64,000 nucleotides of DNA, from positions 520,916,686-520,980,685 of the forward strand of contig CM066037.1 in the NCBI GenBank assembly GCA_033557465.1, written 5' to 3'. The translations under genes and the position numbers were made by a program. The stretch comes from Ichthyophis bannanicus. Its lineage: Eukaryota > Chordata > Amphibia > Gymnophiona > Ichthyophiidae. Positions 10,553 to 19,301 of this stretch are shown here, piece by piece; position 1 is the stretch's first letter, and each line of letters opens with the position of its first letter. Under the pieces are notes generated by a model. It searched no databases. It was not told the origin of the DNA and worked only from the letters and a program-made list of their open reading frames with translations.

Positions 10553-12475
10553 ATGGCTGCCAGTGGGTTTAAGCGGTGTGGTCGGTGTGACCGAAATATG
10601 TCACTAACCGACACACACGACTTTTGCCTCCGCTGCCTGGGCCCGGATCATGAGGAACTGATCTGTGGGCCCTGCAGCAAAATGTCTTCAAAGGCGTTGA
10701 GAAGCCGGCGGCATCAGCGTGAGAGAATCTTCGCTGACCCCAGCCGTACCCGGACCTCGTCGGAGGCCTCCGCGTCGAAGGGCTCCAGCTCGGACCGTCG
10801 CCGGAGTTCCTCCGACCGGGGTTCTCCCTCCGGGGACCATCGTCGGAAGGTGAAACCCGCGAGGGCGGCGTCGGTGGACGCTCCTGGCTCCGCGAGGGCC
10901 GGGTCGCATAGCCCCGACAGCCGCCCCGGGTCCTTGGAGAAGGAACACATCCCGAAGCGACCTCGCCTGGAGTCGGAGATGCCTGCCCGGGTAAGTCCTG
11001 TGGTCCTTCTGGACTCGCCTCCGCGACAGCCGACGTCGGGCCCGACACCGTCGGGGCCCGAGTTGAGGGCTGCTGGGTCACCTGAGCTCGGACTCAGGTT
11101 GACGGCCTTGGAGAGCAGACTGTCTGCCTTCATGGACCAGCAGAGGGCACTGCTCGCTGGCTTCGCTGGCGCCGCTGCCCCGACCGCCGGGACGTCGACG
11201 TCCAAGTCGACCCCGGAGACCGAGCCGATCCTCGAGTCGATGAGAACTCGAGTCGATCCTCGGTCGAGGTCACCCTCGGCCTCCCGTTCGGGACCGAGGT
11301 CGCCGACGCCGACTCCCTCGGCGTCGGGGCGGCTGGCGCCGCACCCTGCCCGGGCCGACCCCACCGAGTCCTCGTCGGAGTCGGTCTGGGAGTCTGAGGA
11401 GGAAGAGTCACCTGATTCTTTCCGGACTCGGTGTGTCCCATCGGACTCACCGGAGTCCGAGCCTCGGAAGCAGTCCCCCCCGGAGGATGCCCGGTTCTCG
11501 GACTTCGTTAGGGATATGGCCAAGGCTTTGGCCTTCCCTGCGGATCCCGAGGAGGAGCCTCGAGCCGAAGAGCTCGACGCTCTCCAGTATGACTCTCCCG
11601 CGAGGGAACACTTTACTGTACCGGTTCCTCCTATGCTGGAACGACTACTCTTCCGCATGTGTGAGAGTCCGGCCTCCTCGCCGGTCCTGAGCAAGCGGGT
11701 CGATTCTATCTATCGAGTCCGCAAGAGCCCTGGCTTTCAAAAGGCACAGCTGCCACACCATTCCATGGTAGTGGAATCGGCCATGCATCGTCTTAAGAGC
11801 CAGAAGATGCACTCCTCGGTGCCTCCTGGAAGGGAGGCCCGTAACCTGGATGGCCTTGGCAAGAAGTGCTTCCAGGGCTCTATGCTCGCATGTCGTGTCC
11901 AGACTTACCAGCTATACATGGGCATGTATCTCCGGGATCTGGCTAAAGAGCTAGCCGGATTCTCCGCTGGTCTGTCCGAGGAACCCTTGCGGAGGTTCCT
12001 AGCCTTGTCCACTGGCATTCGGGAATGCTCAAAGTTCATGTCCCGAGCAGCCTATGATGGCTTTGAAGCATCGGCTCGAGTGGCCGCAGCCGGCATCGGT
12101 GCCCGCCGACAGGCTTGGCTTCAGTCGTCAGACCTTGAGCCCTGGGTGCAGGACAAGTTGGTCGATGTCCCCTGCCGAGGCGAAAACCTCTTTGGCAAGC
12201 CCATGGCGGAAAAGGCTGCGCAAATTGAGACTGAGACTCTCACCAGGACCAGGCTTTCTAGGAAGACCTCCGCCCCTTCCCAGAAAAAGGAGGGCTCGGG
12301 GAAAAAGTCCTGTTACCCGAGGAAGGCGGCTGCCTACAAACAATACCCCCATTATCAGGCCCCTGCAGCTCCCCAACAGGGCCAGCAGGCCAAGGGACGG
12401 GGTAACGGGTCCCGTAGGCAGCAAGCCCCCAAGCCTGCACCACCAGCCCCTGCTCAGCAGGGTGGGGGCTTTTGA
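10553..12475 (+). CDS. DIRS-B gag-like protein (ORF1), 640 aa, intact
   Basis: Putative RNA-binding structural protein of the element. ATG at 10553 follows the pyrimidine-rich leader, and the same start context recurs in copies I and L. Residues 9-41 form a Cys/His cluster (C9-x2-C12, H22, C25-x2-C28, H33, C38-x2-C41) around LTDTHDFCLRCLGPDH. Residues of about 50-310 are Ser/Arg/Pro-rich and acidic, probably disordered. A conserved C-terminal block follows (KSPGFQKAQLPHHSMVVES, then the CFQGSMLACRVQTYQLYMG region). The tail is basic and Gln-rich and ends QQGGGF. The stop sits in TTT-TGA-C and overlaps the RT frame. Confidence 0.9.
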   Translation: MAASGFKRCGRCDRNMSLTDTHDFCLRCLGPDHEELICGPCSKMSSKALRSRRHQRERIFADPSRTRTSSEASASKGSSSDRRRSSSDRGSPSGDHRRKVKPARAASVDAPGSARAGSHSPDSRPGSLEKEHIPKRPRLESEMPARVSPVVLLDSPPRQPTSGPTPSGPELRAAGSPELGLRLTALESRLSAFMDQQRALLAGFAGAAAPTAGTSTSKSTPETEPILESMRTRVDPRSRSPSASRSGPRSPTPTPSASGRLAPHPARADPTESSSESVWESEEEESPDSFRTRCVPSDSPESEPRKQSPPEDARFSDFVRDMAKALAFPADPEEEPRAEELDALQYDSPAREHFTVPVPPMLERLLFRMCESPASSPVLSKRVDSIYRVRKSPGFQKAQLPHHSMVVESAMHRLKSQKMHSSVPPGREARNLDGLGKKCFQGSMLACRVQTYQLYMGMYLRDLAKELAGFSAGLSEEPLRRFLALSTGIRECSKFMSRAAYDGFEASARVAAAGIGARRQAWLQSSDLEPWVQDKLVDVPCRGENLFGKPMAEKAAQIETETLTRTRLSRKTSAPSQKKEGSGKKSCYPRKAAAYKQYPHYQAPAAPQQGQQAKGRGNGSRRQQAPKPAPPAPAQQGGGF

Positions 12476-12476
12476 C
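12470..12476 (+). promoter_or_regulatory. Candidate +1 recoding site at gag stop
   Basis: TTT TGA C at the gag terminator. Slipping +1 yields TTT GAC and enters the RT frame, which is open on both sides. The same YTT-TGA-C word is present at the gag end of D, E, G, I, J, K and L. Confidence 0.45.
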
Positions 12477-14385
12477 TCACTAAGCATAGCCTCTCCCCCC
12501 CCGCTGGTTCCTCCCAGCACCGGAGGCCGGCTGGTTCACTTCGCCCACAGGTGGTCCAGCATCACCGCAGATGCCTGGGTGCTTCAAGTCGTGCGAGAAG
12601 GCTATCTTCTCCACTTCCATCAGGTCCCTCCCTCCTATTTTCCGGGAGAACCTCCGCGACCCCCTCTGCACAGGGAGTTGCTCCTTCAGGAGTTAGCAGG
12701 TCTTCTGCAGGAACAGGCGGTGGAACCGGTGCCACACCACCTGAGAGGTCAAGGCTTTTATTCCAGGTATTTTCTGATACCAAAGAGAACAGGGGGCCTC
12801 AGACCCATCCTGGACTTGCGCAACCTCAACAAGTTCCTTGTGCGAGAGAAGTTCAAAATGCTTACCCTTGGAATCCTTCTGCCCTACCTCCAGCAGGGAG
12901 ATTGGCTATGCTCCTTGGATCTAAAGGATGCCTACACGCACATCCTCATCCACCCGAGCCACCGACAATACCTAAGGTTTGTGGTGGCAGGAAATCATTA
13001 CCAGTACAGAGTACTGCCCTTTGGCCTGTCCTCCGCACCGCGAGTCTTCAAAAAATGTCTCGCGGTGGTGGCGGCCCATCTCCGGCTTCACGGCCTCTGT
13101 CTTTCCGTACCTCGACGACTGGCTCATCAGAGCAGCTTCCGCTCGGGAGGTCACCAACGCCACGCGCCGCACGGTGACTCTTCTGCAGCACTTGGACTTT
13201 GTTATAAACTTCGCAAAGTCCACTTTGCTCCCCTCACAGGATCTCGAGTTCATCGGCGCAAGGCTGCACACTCCTCAGGCACGAGCGTACCTACCGCTCG
13301 ACAGGGCTCAACGGCTCATGGACCTAGCCGACCGTTTTCGCAGCCAGCCCCTGGTCTCCGCCAGGCGCTTCCTGAGACTACTCGGCCATATGGCTTCCAC
13401 CGTCCATGTGACCCCCAATGCCCACCTAAATATGCGGTCTGCTCAATGGTGTCTCCGCCAGCAGTGGCGCCAAGCCACAGGCGGCCTAGCAGACCTAGTG
13501 CGCGTCTCTGAGCCGCTGATCTCGTCTCTCCGGTGGTGGCTCCGGCAGCCGAACCTCGTGTTCGGAATGCCTTTCCAGTCACCTCAGCCGACCCGGGTGC
13601 TGACCACCGATGCATCCCTCCTGGGCTGGGGAGCACATTGCCAAGAGGCACGTACTCAGGGCCTCTGGACCCCGTGGGAGTCTGCTCAGCAGATCAACTT
13701 CCTGGAGCTCAGGGCGATCCGCCTAGCTCTCAAGGCCTTCTCCCACCTGACTTCCCACCAGTCCGTCCTTGTCCAGACGGACAATCAAGTTGCCATGTTC
13801 TACGTGAACAAGCAGGGGGGCACGGGCTCCTTCCTCCTCTGCCGAGAGGCGCAGAAGCTCTGCTCTTGGGCCGTCAGTCACGGCATTCTCCTCAAGGCAG
13901 TTTATCTCCCGGGCCAAGAAAATTGCCTGGCGGACAAACTCAGCAGGGTCCTCCAGCCGCACGAGTGGCGTCTGGATCCCTTGGTAGTTCAGAAGCTCTT
14001 CCTCAAGTGGGGCCTCCCCACGGTGGATCTCTTTGCCGGTCCTCACAACCGGCAGCTTCCTCGCTTCTGCTCTCGTCAGCCACACCCCCTTCGGTTGGCG
14101 GCGGACGCTTTTCTGATCTCATGGTCGGGGAGCCTTCTGTACGCTTTCCCTCCCATCCCGCTAGTCTCTCGGACTCTTTTCAAGGTTCTCCGAGACAGAG
14201 CCTTCATGATCCTGGTGGCCCCTCACTGGCCCAGGCAGCCGTGGTTTCCGCTCCTACTGCAACTGGCGGTGGAGGATCCAATCCCTCTGGGGGTACAACC
14301 GGATCTCCTCACTCAGGATCAGGGGTCCCTGCTGCACCCCAACCTCAGGTCTCTCAACCTCATGGCCTGGCTGCTGAGAGGGTAG
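12474..14385 (+). pseudogene. DIRS-B RT-RNase H-MT-like polyprotein, one 2-nt deletion
   Basis: It would copy element RNA to cDNA and degrade the RNA strand. The start is given at the point where the +1 frame leaves gag; the frame is open upstream to 12054, so separate initiation is possible. RT words: GFYSRYFLIPKRTGG, RPILDLRNLNKF, CSLDLKDAYTHILIHPSH, YRVLPFGLSSAPRVF, YLDDW (13108-13122). RNase H: TTDASLLGWGAH, NFLELRAIRLAL, QTDNQVAMFYVNKQGG. MT-like: TVDLFAGPHNRQLPRF, DAFLISW, YAFPPIPLVSRTL. Two bases are missing just before YLDDW (about 13106). That is the only lesion seen, so this copy decayed very recently, or the deletion is an assembly error. Confidence 0.85.
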
Positions 14386-15422
14386 TCCTTGCTCCCCTTC
14401 TCCTGCCGGCGGAGGTGGAGGAGGTCGTCTTGGCTTCGCGACGGCCTTCTACCCGCAAATGCTACGCCCTTAAATGGCGTCGCTTTGCAGTCTGGTGTAC
14501 CCAACAGTCTCAGGATCCCTTCTCCTGCCCGGTGTCGGTGATCTTGCAGTACTTGCTACACCTCTCTAATCTGGGACTTAAGTCCAACTCCGTCAAAGTT
14601 CACCTCAGTGCTATTTCAGCACATCATGTGCCGGTGGACGGCAGACCTCTTTCCAGCGACCCTCTTGTAGCGAGGTTTCTCCGAGGTCGTCTTCTACTTA
14701 AACCACCTCTGCGCCCGCCAGCGCCTGACTGGGACCTGAATGTGGTTTTGCAGCGGATCACCTGTCCGCCTTTTGAACCTATGGCTACCTGTTCTCTCCG
14801 TTTTCTGTCTTGGAAAACACTGTTCTTGATAGCCCTCACTTCCGCTAGACGCGTAAGTGAATTGCAGGCCCTCGTGTCTGATCCCCCTTACACTAGGTTC
14901 TACAAGAATAGGGTAGTCCTACGGACTCACCCGAAATTTCTGCCTAAAGTGGTCTCCCCCTTTCACATCAATCAGGAGGTGGTACTTCCAACCTTCTTTC
15001 CCAGACCACACTCCAGCCGAGCTGAAACGGTCCTCCATACCCTGGACTGTAGAAGGGCTTTGAACTTCTACCTTGACCGTACGCGGGAGCACCGTAAAGC
15101 TGCTCAGCTTTTTGTGTCTTTTGACCCCAATAAATTGGGGCTCCCGGTCTCCAAGCGTACTCTGTCCATCTGGGTTGCGGACTGTATCTCTTGGGCTTAT
15201 GGGGCAGCCGGACTCTCCTTAGAAAGTCGAGTCACGGCTCATTGCGTTCGGGCAAAGGCTACGTCAGTGGCTTACCTCCGCTCTGTTCCGCTGGCAGACA
15301 TCTGCCGGGCCGCTACCTGGTCTTCGAGCCAGACTTTTGCGGTTCATTACTGTCTCGAGAGGGAGTCCCGTAGGGACAGTGCTTTCGGACAGGCAGTCCT
15401 CCGTAATCTCTTTGAGGTCTGA
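14121..15422 (+). CDS. DIRS-B tyrosine recombinase, intact
   Basis: Integrase of the element, acting in the nucleus on circular cDNA. The first ATG in this frame is 14121 (about 433 aa), but the frame is open back to 13533 across the RNase H coding region, so the true start is unclear. Core-binding region: RPSTRKCYALKWRRF, NSVKVHLSAISA. Catalytic region: arginine in TSARRVSELQAL (14847-14852), HxxR in TAHCVRAKA (H 15240, R 15249), then ICRAATWSS and the tyrosine in FAVHYCLE (15348). It ends NLFEV. The R-H-R-Y set is complete. It overlaps the RT ORF by about 265 nt in the -1 frame. Confidence 0.9.
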   Translation: MVGEPSVRFPSHPASLSDSFQGSPRQSLHDPGGPSLAQAAVVSAPTATGGGGSNPSGGTTGSPHSGSGVPAAPQPQVSQPHGLAAERVVLAPLLLPAEVEEVVLASRRPSTRKCYALKWRRFAVWCTQQSQDPFSCPVSVILQYLLHLSNLGLKSNSVKVHLSAISAHHVPVDGRPLSSDPLVARFLRGRLLLKPPLRPPAPDWDLNVVLQRITCPPFEPMATCSLRFLSWKTLFLIALTSARRVSELQALVSDPPYTRFYKNRVVLRTHPKFLPKVVSPFHINQEVVLPTFFPRPHSSRAETVLHTLDCRRALNFYLDRTREHRKAAQLFVSFDPNKLGLPVSKRTLSIWVADCISWAYGAAGLSLESRVTAHCVRAKATSVAYLRSVPLADICRAATWSSSQTFAVHYCLERESRRDSAFGQAVLRNLFEV

Positions 15423-15560
15423 GCAACTCCTACCCTCCATCCCGGATGTGGGCTACCGGTGGATGATAATTCAGCGAAGATTCTATCCTTCTGTGCTGCT
15501 GAGCTAGAGGGAGCTCATTTTTGTGCTTAGGGTCTCCGGTAGCCTTGAGCTTGGGAGTCC

Positions 15561-15656
15561 CATAAGTGAGGACTGACTTCCTGCTTGGTCCTGGAGAAAG
15601 CGTAGTTACTCACCTGTAACAGGTGTTCTCCAGGAGCAGCAGGAATCAGTCCTCAC
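15561..15656 (+). repeat. DIRS-B ICR
   Basis: 15561-15599 is the reverse complement of the left terminus (CTTCCTGCTTGGTCCTGGAG). 15600-15656 is the reverse complement of the right terminus, including CACCTGTAACAGGTG. It preserves the expected circle junction, with a TTT shared by both ends. Confidence 0.9.
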
Positions 15657-15743
15657 TACCCTCCCTCCTCCCCTTGGAGTTGCAATCGTCTGCTTATGTT
15701 CTTTTTGCAAATTTTTATGCTGTCTTCTTTAGCTATGTCATCT

Positions 15744-15932
15744 GACTGGCTAAGATGGCACCTTCGGGCGGGAAGACGACCGCGCATGCGCGCTGCAATT
15801 CCCAAAGGCTTTCTCTGAAAGCTGGGGAAAATTGCTCCGCGAGGGCTCCGTCGGCGCAGACGTCACCCATAAGTGAGGACTGATTCCTGCTGCTCCTGGA
15901 GAACACCTGTTACAGGTGAGTAACTACGCTTT
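15744..15932 (+). repeat. DIRS-B right ITR with terminal extension
   Basis: 15744-15897 is the inverted match of the left ITR. 15898-15932 is an extension absent from the left end. It holds the palindrome CACCTGTTACAGGTG (15904-15918) and the splice-donor-like CAG-GTGAGT (15913-15921). Confidence 0.9.
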
Positions 15933-16215
15933 ATTAAAATACGGGCGTAGTGATGTGCCTTGACTCAGTGGTATCAGGTGTAAGTGCCCTCACCTAACTT
16001 GCTCATAAATGTTTGTAAATTTAGGTTCCTCCCCTGTGCAGAACCAAACTGAAAGTATTTAGGACACAAGTTATGCATGTGCTTACATCATAGCGACCTC
16101 AAAGCGTGTGCGGAAGCCTTTTAAAATAGGGACTTCCATATTAGTATTAGTACTACTAATTTTGTGTAATGCTACAAAGCATACGCAGCGCTGTTCAGTA
16201 GATGTAAGATTCAAT
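15933..16215. other. Flank between DIRS-B and DIRS-D
   Basis: No ORF or RNA gene was recognised. The sequence probably continues the element interrupted by DIRS-B at 10150 (TTAAAATACGGGCGTAG, then GTGTAAGTGCCCTCACC). That link is inference. Confidence 0.35.
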
Positions 16216-16380
16216 CTCCAGGAACAAGCAGGAATGTAGTCTTCACATATGGGTATCGTCGGTACCGACGGAGCCTGCGCGGGAATGCACCTCAGCGTCC
16301 AATTAGAAAGCCTTTGGGAGCATCCCACAGCGCCTGCGTGTGTTGCCTTCCCGCCTTTCCCAGCTGCCTCTCTCCAGTTC
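16216..16380 (+). repeat. DIRS-D left ITR
   Basis: It begins CTCCAGGAACAAGCAGGAAT and contains GTCGGTACCGACGGAGCC. It pairs with 31002-31155, about 14.8 kb away because of the nested elements. Confidence 0.85.
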
Positions 16381-16448
16381 TTCGTTTTCCTTGGAGCCAG
16401 CAGATCGTGTTCCTGTCACCGCAGAAAATTTTCCTTCTTCCTTATCGC

Positions 16449-16566
16449 TTCTCCAGGCCAGTCCAGGGAAAGGTAGGGTTGTCAATCCCCTATAGCAGCT
16501 GAGGACTGAAGACTTCAAGTTTTCTTGAGAGGTGAAGCCACTCCCCCTGAGGGTAACCCAGCAGTC
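16449..16566 (+). repeat. DIRS-C left ITR
   Basis: It starts TTCTCCAGGCCAGTCCAGGG and includes GAAGCCACTCCCCCTGAGGG. It is the inverted match of 20739-20856 with very few differences. Confidence 0.9.
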
Positions 16567-17092
16567 TTTCAGTCCTCAGCAGCTAAAGAGGATCGAATCT
16601 CTATTTTCTCCCTCATAAACCAACCTACTGGTTATTTTTCTTTCTTGTTTTTTGAGTAATATTATATTGGCTCTAGCAGAGCTGATTCTTCTATAGTCCT
16701 TGTGAGGTTTTTAATTGGTGCGCTATTGCTTTAAGGACATTTGAGACGTTGAGAGTATTATTCCTTTGCGGTGTGAGGTCGAGCCTGCCTCTTTCACTGT
16801 CTCTGTCTCCTGCAACAGAGTGATCCTGGGAGCCCCAGTTGTTTCCTCTGTCCCGAGCGCTACCGGTTTTAGAGTGCTTCCCGCTGGCAGCGGGACTGCC
16901 TTGCCGGCTCAGTTTTTTCCTCTCTTCTCTGGTGAGTCTGGGGTTCTTTTTAATTTCTTCCTATCAGAATCACGTCTGCTCGCGCGGCACCGGCACCGGG
17001 TTATTTTCTTCAGCGCCGTGCTTTGAACGGCGGCGTTGTTTTTTGGTTTTGTTTTGCCCGCTTCCCATCTCGTTAGGGGGTTCACTTTTTTC
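16567..17092 (+). other. DIRS-C leader
   Basis: Pyrimidine-rich non-coding leader before the ATG at 17093. Open frames here are low-complexity and lack motifs. Confidence 0.5.
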
Positions 17093-17257
17093 ATGGCAGA
17101 CAAGCCTGTACTGAAGTTAGACGAGCCGTCTTTGCCTGCCGAAAAGGCGGGAAAGGCGGCCATTTTGTCGGCGCCGGTCAGTGCTCTGGCAGAGCAGCCC
17201 CGGCCGCATAAAAGGAAGGCGAAATCTTCTAAGGAAGCCGTTCTGCTGGAAACCTAA
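17093..17257 (+). pseudogene. DIRS-C gag remnant
   Basis: ATG at 17093 opens a 54-residue frame (MADKPVLKLDEPS, Lys/Ala/Pro-rich, with HKRKAKSSK) that stops at 17255-17257. RT leader sequence follows within about 200 nt. Copy F keeps a long gag ending in an LPFKGKLLFGEDLDKLI block, so most of gag appears to have been deleted here. Recognition rests on position, so confidence is moderate. Confidence 0.5.
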
Positions 17258-17454
17258 GCCGGCGCGAACAGTTGCTGGTTTCCGAGGCTCTGGTCGGGAC
17301 TCCGTAGATTTCGCGGAGCGCACTTTGCTCCCTATTCCAGGGGCTGTTCCAGCTTTCGTGGGCAGTCCTTTCGTGGAGCCAGAGGTTTTGGCAGGTCCTA
17401 CTTTAGTGCGTCCCAACCCTCAGTTAAAAAGCCGCAATGAAGGTCTGCTGGTCC

Positions 17455-19301
17455 AGGCGTTGGTTCCTGTAGGAGGGCGACTACAGAATTTTCTGGCGGC
17501 CTGGACCGACATTACTTCCGACAAATGGGTTTTGGAGATAATTCAGAAGGGGTATGCTCTCGATTTCGCCTGCCCTTTGTCATGTCTCCCTGTGCTCCCG
17601 GTCTGAAGAAACAGGCCATTGCGGACACGCTCTTTCGCCTCTTGCAGCTGAGAGCGATAGTTCCCGTACCTTTAGACCAATACGGTTGCGGTCGATACTC
17701 GATCTACTTTGTGGTCCCCAAAAAGGAAGGTTCTTTTCGTCCCGTGCTAGATCTCAAAGGCGTAAACCGTACTTTGCGGGTGCCTCACTTTCGCATGGAA
17801 ACGCTTCGTACCGTGATTCGGGCGAGAGTTTCTCACGGAGGCCTATCTTCATATTCCCATCAGACCATCTCATCAGCGCTTTTTACGTTTTGCCCTTCCA
17901 ATGGGGCATTTACAGTTTCGAGCATTGCCTTTCGGTCTAGCTACGGCTCCGCGGACCTTCACCAAGCTGATGGTGGTTGTTGCAGCGGCGCTTCGAAAGG
18001 AAGGTATCCGAGTACATCCTTATCTCGACGATTGGTTGATCAGAGCCAATTCGCGTTTGGCTTCTGTAAAGGCGACAGCTCGAGTTGTTCAGCTTCTCGA
18101 GCAACTCAGTTGGGTGATCAATCCGGCCAAGAGTCACTTGGATCCGTTGCAACAACTGACTTATCTCGGAGCATTCTTCGACACCGAGCGGGGGAGAGTC
18201 TTTTTGCCCGAAGTGCGGGTAGAAAAGCTTGTGCAGCAGGTACAAGCGTTTCTACGACTAACAACTCCGTCGGCGTGGACGTATTTACAGCTCTTGGGAT
18301 CCATGGCGGCGGCACTCGATCTGGTCCCGTGGGCCAAGGTTCACATGCGGCCCTTGCAACAAGCGTTGCTGTCCCGCTGGTCACCACAGTTTCACCCACT
18401 CTTGCAGCGCCTGCCCTGTCCAGATCTGGTGCGTCACAGTCTGGAGTGGTGGTTAGTTCGGGATCATCTAACGGTGGGTGTTCCCTTACAGGAGCCCTCG
18501 TGGGTGTTGGTCACCACGGATGCCAGTCTCTCGGGCTGGGGAGCTCATTGTCAGACACACATTGCTCAGGGTTCTTGGTCCCCAGAGGAGAGCTCGTGGT
18601 CGATCAACCGGCTAGAGCTTCGCGCAGCTCGTCTCGCCCTGCTGCACTTCGCGTCTTTTCTCACAAGAACGGCGGTCAAGATTTTCTCCGACAATGCCGT
18701 GACAGTCGCGTATATCAATCGTCAAGGAGGAACCAAAATTTTTTCTCTCCTCTCCGAATGTCAGGAAATGATGGTTTGGGCGGAAGCCAATCTCCTGGCG
18801 ATATCAGCGGCACATGTAGCTGGCAAGGAGAATGTGCAAGCAGATTATCTCAGCCGCAATGTCCTCGATCCCGGGGAATGGGAGTTGAACGCGGCAATTT
18901 ATCACGAACTGACGTTACGTTGGGGACAGCCGGTAATGGATCTTATGGCGACGTGCAGCAATGCCAAGGCCAACCGTTTCTTCAGCAGGCGCAGAGAACA
19001 CATGTCAGAAGGTCTGGATGCTCTCGTTCAGCCGTGGCCTCTCGACTCTCTCTTGTACGTTTTCCCGCCTTGGCCGATGTTGAGTCGAGTTATCCAGCGC
19101 ATAGCGCAACACCGGGGGATGTTGATTCTCATTGCCCCGGATTGGCCTCGTCGTCCTTGTTATGCCGATCTCGTTCAACTCCTAATAGCTCCGCCGTGGC
19201 CTCTTCCAATCCGCATCAATCTGTTGCATCAGGGTCCGATACTCATGCCACGGGTGGATCGCTTCTTACTTACGGCTTGGCTCTTGAAAGGGCTCGCTTA
19301 A
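17455..19301 (+). pseudogene. DIRS-C RT-RNase H-MT-like, active-site deletion
   Basis: RT begins GGRLQNFLAAWTDIT and SDKWVLEIIQKGY in one frame, then shifts at about 17565 to KQAIADTLFRLLQL and YFVVPKKEGSFRPVLDLKG. Near 17830 the segment expected to carry the first catalytic aspartate (LDL) is missing and the frame changes to TEAYLHIPIRPSHQRFLRF. From 17901 the frame is open to 19301: YLDDWLIRA, TTDASLSGWGAH, RLELRAARLAL, FSDNAVTVAYINRQGGT, ADYLSRN, MDLMATCSNAKANRFFS and LYVFPPWPML. Loss of the aspartate makes RT inactive by family rules. Confidence 0.85.

Larger units (their letters stand above)
10151..15932 (+). mobile_element. DIRS-B, full-length clade I element, nearly intact
   Basis: A complete DIRS retrotransposon of about 5.8 kb with every expected part in order: left ITR, pyrimidine-rich leader (10311-10552), gag, RT-RNase H-MT-like, YR, ICR, right ITR with extension. 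Gag and YR are open throughout. The RT ORF has a single 2-nt deletion. No target duplication flanks it: left flank GTTACATT, right flank TTATTAAAATAC. This is expected for tyrosine-recombinase integration. Confidence 0.95.

Noticed and set aside
10714..11694. 326-codon open frame on the minus strand over DIRS-B gag
   Set aside because: Shadow of the GC-rich, Ser/Arg-rich gag sequence; no motifs and not kept as a gene in other copies.
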